Shown here: one piece after another, positions 60,720-64,000 of the stretch
Layout of the letters: each line of letters starts with the position of its first letter
Numbering within the stretch: position 1 is the stretch's first letter
Origin: Croceicoccus ponticola
GTDB taxonomy: Bacteria > Pseudomonadota > Alphaproteobacteria > Sphingomonadales > Sphingomonadaceae
Assembly: GCF_004004515.1 (NCBI RefSeq)
Contig: NZ_RXOL01000001.1
Location: 620,001-684,000 of the forward strand
Length of the DNA: 64,000 nucleotides
Reading direction: 5' to 3'
Translations under genes and position numbers: made by a program
Notes under the pieces: model-generated
The model's database searches: none
What the model was told of the DNA's origin: nothing
What the model saw: the letters and a program-made list of their open reading frames with translations, nothing else

Positions 60720-61640
60720 CTAATCCACCCACTCACCTTGCGGGACGCCCAGCAGTTTGAGCACGTTCGTCAAGTCGCCGCGGTCGATCCAGCCGTTGGC
60801 CGCCGCCTTGGCCTTGGGCTTGGCGTGATAGGCGACGCCGTAATCGGCGGCCTCGATCATCGGGATGTCGTTCGCGCCGTCTCCGGTCGCAAGGCTGACC
60901 GCACCGTCGCCAAGCACGGCCATTTCTTCGTCCAGCGTCGCCTTCTTGGTCGCGGAATCCACGATTTCGGTCGCAAGCGTCCCGGTCAGTTGCCCGTTGG
61001 CGACGCCAAGAACGTTACCCACCACGCGTTCGAAGCCCAGCATTTCGGCAACCGGATCGGCAAACGAATGGAACCCGCCGGTCACCAGCACGGTTCGACA
61101 CCCCCGCGACTTCAAAGTCGCGACCAACGTACGGGCGCCGTTCATCGGCGTGATTCTCTCGGTCAGACAGCGGGTTATCGCACTTTCCTCTAGGCCCTTG
61201 AGAAGTCCGACCCGTTCGTTAAGAGCGCTGACGAAGTCGAGTTCGCCCTGCATCGCGCGTTCGGTTATGGCGGCGATCTGCGGTTTGATCCCGGCGAAAT
61301 CGGCCAGCTCGTCGATGCATTCCTGCCCGATCATGGTCGAATCCATGTCCGATACGAAAAGCTGCGGAACCACGATTTCGGCTTCGCTCATCAACAGGTC
61401 GCACGGGCCGAACGCGGTATCCAGAATCGCGCGGACGCCTGCCGGGTCGCCGCCGGTTATGTCGATTTCCAGCACGTCGCCGCAGAAATCGAGCATTTGC
61501 GCCCCTGCCATCGCCCAGCCTTGTGCCGCCAGTGCGCTTCCCGCGTTGTCGAGCGCGGTTTCCAACGTCGCGGGGTCTGCTATCAGCCGGGCAATGAGCA
61601 CCGAAGTATTCTCCACAGGTAAGCCAAGGGTCGCGCTCAT
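60720..61640 (-). CDS. serB: Phosphoserine phosphatase
   Basis: Last step of serine synthesis. 306 residues from the ATG at 61640; GTG at 61601 is an alternative that starts closer to the conserved [14 protein letters not shown]. An N-terminal ACT-like region is followed by the HAD domain: motif [13 protein letters not shown] (nucleophile Asp), motif [12 protein letters not shown], and motif [15 protein letters not shown] with [28 protein letters not shown]. Its 5' end overlaps that of divergent miaA by 47 bases. Confidence 0.95.
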   Translation of the reverse strand: MSATLGLPVENTSVLIARLIADPATLETALDNAGSALAAQGWAMAGAQMLDFCGDVLEIDITGGDPAGVRAILDTAFGPCDLLMSEAEIVVPQLFVSDMDSTMIGQECIDELADFAGIKPQIAAITERAMQGELDFVSALNERVGLLKGLEESAITRCLTERITPMNGARTLVATLKSRGCRTVLVTGGFHSFADPVAEMLGFERVVGNVLGVANGQLTGTLATEIVDSATKKATLDEEMAVLGDGAVSLATGDGANDIPMIEAADYGVAYHAKPKAKAAANGWIDRGDLTNVLKLLGVPQGEWVD

Positions 61641-62556
61641 CGCAGGGCCGACCGCCAGCGGCAAGAGCGATCTCGCCGTCATGCTCGCGCTGGCGTCGGA
61701 AAAGGCCGGATTGCCCGGTACGGTCATCAACGCCGACAGTGCGCAGGTCTATGCCGATCTCGCCGTCGTATCGGCGCGCCCGACGACAGAGGAGATGCGC
61801 GGCGTTCCCCACGTCCTGTTCGGAGCATGGGACGGGGCGCATGCCTGCTCAGCCGCCGATTGGGCCGCACGGGCAAAAGCGGAGATTGCGCTGGCACATA
61901 ACTCCGGGCGCCTGCCGATCCTGGTCGGCGGAACCGGTCTTTACCTGCGCACGCTGATCGACGGCATCGCCCCCATCCCGCCCATCGACCCCGCGATCCG
62001 CGTCGCCGTGCGGGCCATGCCGGTGGCCGAGGCGCACGCCGCGCTGGTCAGCGAAGACCCTGCCTCTGCCCAGCGACTGAATGCTTCGGACAGCACCCGC
62101 GTTGCCCGCGCGCTGGAGGTGGTGCGCAGCACCGGCCAGCCACTCGACCATTGGCACGCAAGGATGGAAGGCGGGATCGGCGCCCAGATCGACCTGACCG
62201 CAGCGATCCTGATCCCGGATCGCGAAACACTGTTTGCGAAATGCGACCAGCGGTTTGGCCAGATGCTCGAACGCGGCGCGATAGAAGAGGTCCGCGCGCT
62301 GCTTTCCCGCAAGCTGGATCCGGCACTGCCTGTCATGCGCGCCATCGGCGTTCCGGAAATCGCCGGGCTGCTGGCCGACGAATATGACCGGACAGAGGCC
62401 GAGGCGCGCGGCGCACAGGCGACTCGACGCTACGCCAAGCGGCAATATACCTGGTTTCGCCACCAACCCCCAACGACTTGGACCCGCTATGATACCGAAA
62501 ATGTCGAAAATGGCGATTTAATTGAAACTTTATTACGACATTTGCGGTTGACATGA
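61594..62556 (+). CDS. miaA: tRNA dimethylallyltransferase
   Basis: Adds the isopentenyl group to adenosine 37 of tRNAs reading U-starting codons. 320 residues starting [25 protein letters not shown]; the P-loop GPTASGKS and the catalytic Asp in [20 protein letters not shown] are present, as are [35 protein letters not shown] and the C-terminal [13 protein letters not shown]. The frame runs far upstream through serB antisense, which is shadow. Its substrate, dimethylallyl diphosphate, is also used by IspA at 56.3 kb. Confidence 0.96.
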   Translation: MSTEVFSTGKPRVALIAGPTASGKSDLAVMLALASEKAGLPGTVINADSAQVYADLAVVSARPTTEEMRGVPHVLFGAWDGAHACSAADWAARAKAEIALAHNSGRLPILVGGTGLYLRTLIDGIAPIPPIDPAIRVAVRAMPVAEAHAALVSEDPASAQRLNASDSTRVARALEVVRSTGQPLDHWHARMEGGIGAQIDLTAAILIPDRETLFAKCDQRFGQMLERGAIEEVRALLSRKLDPALPVMRAIGVPEIAGLLADEYDRTEAEARGAQATRRYAKRQYTWFRHQPPTTWTRYDTENVENGDLIETLLRHLRLT

Positions 62557-62603
62557 TATTCTATGTCGCCTAGTCCGCTCGCGAATTTGAGTTGGGAGAG
62601 AGA

Positions 62604-62637
62604 GGCCCGGGTGCACGACACTCGGGCCCATTTTCTT
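62604..62637 (+). terminator. Terminator or attenuator hairpin between miaA and ilvB
   Basis: GGCCCGGGTG (62604-62613) pairs over 10 positions with CACTCGGGCC (62619-62628, one G-U), followed by CATTTTCTT. It lies 48 bases after miaA and 34 bases before the ilvB start. It may end the miaA transcript or attenuate ilvB. I find no Ile/Val/Leu-rich leader peptide; the only tiny frame (62553-62573, MIFYVA) is too short to be convincing. Confidence 0.75.
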
Positions 62638-62670
62638 GCCCCCGTCCCCGCCAACAAACGGAGAATAGCA

Positions 62671-64000
62671 GTGACCGAGCGCAGCGGCGCCGACATCTTG
62701 ATGGATTGCCTTGTCGAACAGGGTGTCGAAGTGATCTTCGGCTATCCCGGTGGCGCGGTATTGCCCATCTACGATGCGCTGTTTTCCGACAACCGGATCC
62801 GCCACATCCTCGTCCGGCACGAAGCAGGGGCGGCCCACGCCGCCGAAGGTTACGCCCGTTCGACGGGGAAGCCCGGCGTCGTGCTCGTCACGTCCGGCCC
62901 CGGCGCGACCAACGCAGTGACCGGCATTGCCGATGCCTTCATGGATTCGATCCCGATGGTCGTCCTGACCGGACAGGTCGCCACCGCGATGATCGGCACC
63001 GACGCTTTCCAGGAAGCCGATACCGTCGGCATCACGCGCCACTGCACGAAGCACAACTATCTCGTGAAGGATCCGGCAGACCTTGCCGCGACGATAAACG
63101 AGGCGTTCCAGATCGCGACCACCGGCCGCCCCGGCCCTGTCGTCATCGACATTCCCAAGGACGTTCAGGTCGCCAGCGCCCCCGTTTCGCAAGTCGCGAA
63201 ATCGACGCGCTATTCGCCGCATACTATCGGTGCCGATGCGGCCATCGCCGAAGCGGTGGCCATGATCGCGGCGGCAAAAGAGCCGGTTCTGTACACCGGT
63301 GGCGGCGTCATCAATTCGGGGCCCGAAGCGTCCGCCTTGCTGCGCGAATTGCAGGAACTGACCGGCGCGCCCGTCACCAGCACGCTGATGGGCCTTGGCG
63401 CGTTTCCCGCGTTGAACAAGGCATGGCTCGGCATGTTAGGCATGCACGGCACCTATGAAGCCAACATGGCAATGAATCGCGCTGATCTCGTCGTCGCGAT
63501 CGGTTCGCGGTTCGACGACCGCGTCACGGGGCGGATCGAGGATTTCGCACCCAATGCGAAGAAGATCCACATCGACATCGACCGGTCTTCGATCAACAAG
63601 ACGGTTCAGGTCGACCTGCCGATCCTGGGCGATTGCGCGATGGTCCTGCGGCAGATGATCGACTTATGGAAGGCATCTGGGGCAAAGCCGCAGAACCTTG
63701 GCGAATGGTACGCCCGGATCGACGGCTGGCGCGCGCGCAACTCGCTCGCCTATCCGCCTTCCGCGGAAGAGATCATGCCCCAGCTTGCAGTCGAACGGTT
63801 GTTCGAGCTGACCAAGCACCACGATCCGATCATCACCACCGAAGTCGGTCAGCACCAGATGTGGGCGGCCCAGCACTTCCACTTCTTCAGCCCGAACAAG
63901 TGGCTGACCAGTGGTGGGCTTGGCACCATGGGTTACGGCCTGCCCGCCGCGATCGGTGCGCAGTTGGGCAATCCGGACGCATTGGTCATCGACATCGCTG
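62671..64000 (+). CDS. ilvB: Acetolactate synthase large subunit (3' end beyond window)
   Basis: First common step of valine, leucine and isoleucine synthesis. 443 codons visible of about 580. GTG start after ACGGAG, giving MTERSGADILMDCLVEQGVEVIFGYPGG. An in-frame ATG at 62563 would add 36 residues but would run through the hairpin and is unlikely. The ThDP-dependent family pattern is clear: catalytic Glu in VRHEAGAAHAAEGYARSTG, FAD-binding middle domain VVAIGSRFDDRVTGR, and TEVGQHQMWAAQHF before the truncated PP domain SGGLGTMGYGLPAAIGAQLG. The window ends in the ThDP-binding GD motif region. Confidence 0.96.
   Translation, partial: MTERSGADILMDCLVEQGVEVIFGYPGGAVLPIYDALFSDNRIRHILVRHEAGAAHAAEGYARSTGKPGVVLVTSGPGATNAVTGIADAFMDSIPMVVLTGQVATAMIGTDAFQEADTVGITRHCTKHNYLVKDPADLAATINEAFQIATTGRPGPVVIDIPKDVQVASAPVSQVAKSTRYSPHTIGADAAIAEAVAMIAAAKEPVLYTGGGVINSGPEASALLRELQELTGAPVTSTLMGLGAFPALNKAWLGMLGMHGTYEANMAMNRADLVVAIGSRFDDRVTGRIEDFAPNAKKIHIDIDRSSINKTVQVDLPILGDCAMVLRQMIDLWKASGAKPQNLGEWYARIDGWRARNSLAYPPSAEEIMPQLAVERLFELTKHHDPIITTEVGQHQMWAAQHFHFFSPNKWLTSGGLGTMGYGLPAAIGAQLGNPDALVIDIA

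Noticed and set aside
62553-62573. Six-codon frame MIFYVA overlapping the miaA stop as an ilv leader peptide
   Set aside because: Too short, not rich in Ile/Val/Leu, and without a good ribosome binding site.

Overview
The window is chromosomal DNA from a high-GC alphaproteobacterium, most likely of the order Sphingomonadales (Sphingomonadaceae or Erythrobacteraceae). This placement is inferred from gene content and protein style, not from a database match. Supporting features are the neighbouring order carA, carB, yqeY, dnaG, rpoD; the block mreB-mreC-mreD-mrdA-mrdB; a RibBX-type riboflavin enzyme; a GreAB-like factor paired with a YegD-like Hsp70; a DUF4170 protein; and a promoter matching the alphaproteobacterial EcfG general-stress consensus. 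Most of the window is core housekeeping DNA. I see no insertion sequence, prophage or CRISPR array. The only signs of foreign DNA are two small low-GC patches, at 35.4-36.0 kb and 60.0-60.7 kb.

Layout. 0-2.1 kb: the end of an XRE regulator and two tandem TraB/GumN proteins. 2.2-9.9 kb: translation genes (rplY, pth, ychF), an NRAMP-like transporter, a DUF1206 membrane protein, a MaoC dehydratase, a lipoprotein and mutL. 10.0-15.9 kb: the rod-shape operon mreBCD-mrdA-mrdB, then tRNA-Lys(CTT). 16.2-23.4 kb: an Hsp70/GreAB pair, a cation/proton antiporter coupled to an OmpA-type lipoprotein, a CHASE2-EAL protein and a 21-codon mini-gene. 23.5-25.3 kb: ribBX and ribH. 25.4-28.8 kb: an M13 peptidase and enolase on the minus strand. 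28.9-31.1 kb: a four-gene cluster of small membrane proteins resembling E. coli yqjD-yqjE-yqjK, headed by an EcfG-type promoter. 31.2-37.2 kb: a DUF4170 gene, greA, and carA-X-carB, where X is a low-GC winged-helix-like gene.

37.3-41.9 kb: the macromolecular-synthesis genes yqeY, dnaG and rpoD. 42-46.7 kb: small genes, a homocysteine methyltransferase homologue, rpiB, glyA, a 51-aa glycine-rich protein, nrdR and a TrmJ-like methylase. 46.7-54.8 kb: chorismate mutase, rpsD, tgt, an AlkB-like dioxygenase, a TauE-type exporter, a DUF481 outer membrane protein, an ABC-2 exporter and queA. 54.9-57.5 kb: a minus-strand run of cyclophilin, coaD, ispA and xseB. 57.6-64 kb: purL, a frameshifted DUF4304-like gene, serB and miaA with overlapping divergent 5' ends, and the start of ilvB.

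Many genes are tightly coupled by ATGA, TTGA or TAATG overlaps, which suggests operon expression. The observations most worth following are the gene inserted inside carAB, the HTH-RibB-X fusion, the stress-promoter YqjD/E-like cluster, several mini-genes of 21-51 codons with good ribosome binding sites, an FNR-like box with a plus-strand terminator that may define a small RNA upstream of the ABC exporter, and hairpins that could mask ribosome binding sites. No intergenic stretch exceeds about 300 bases.
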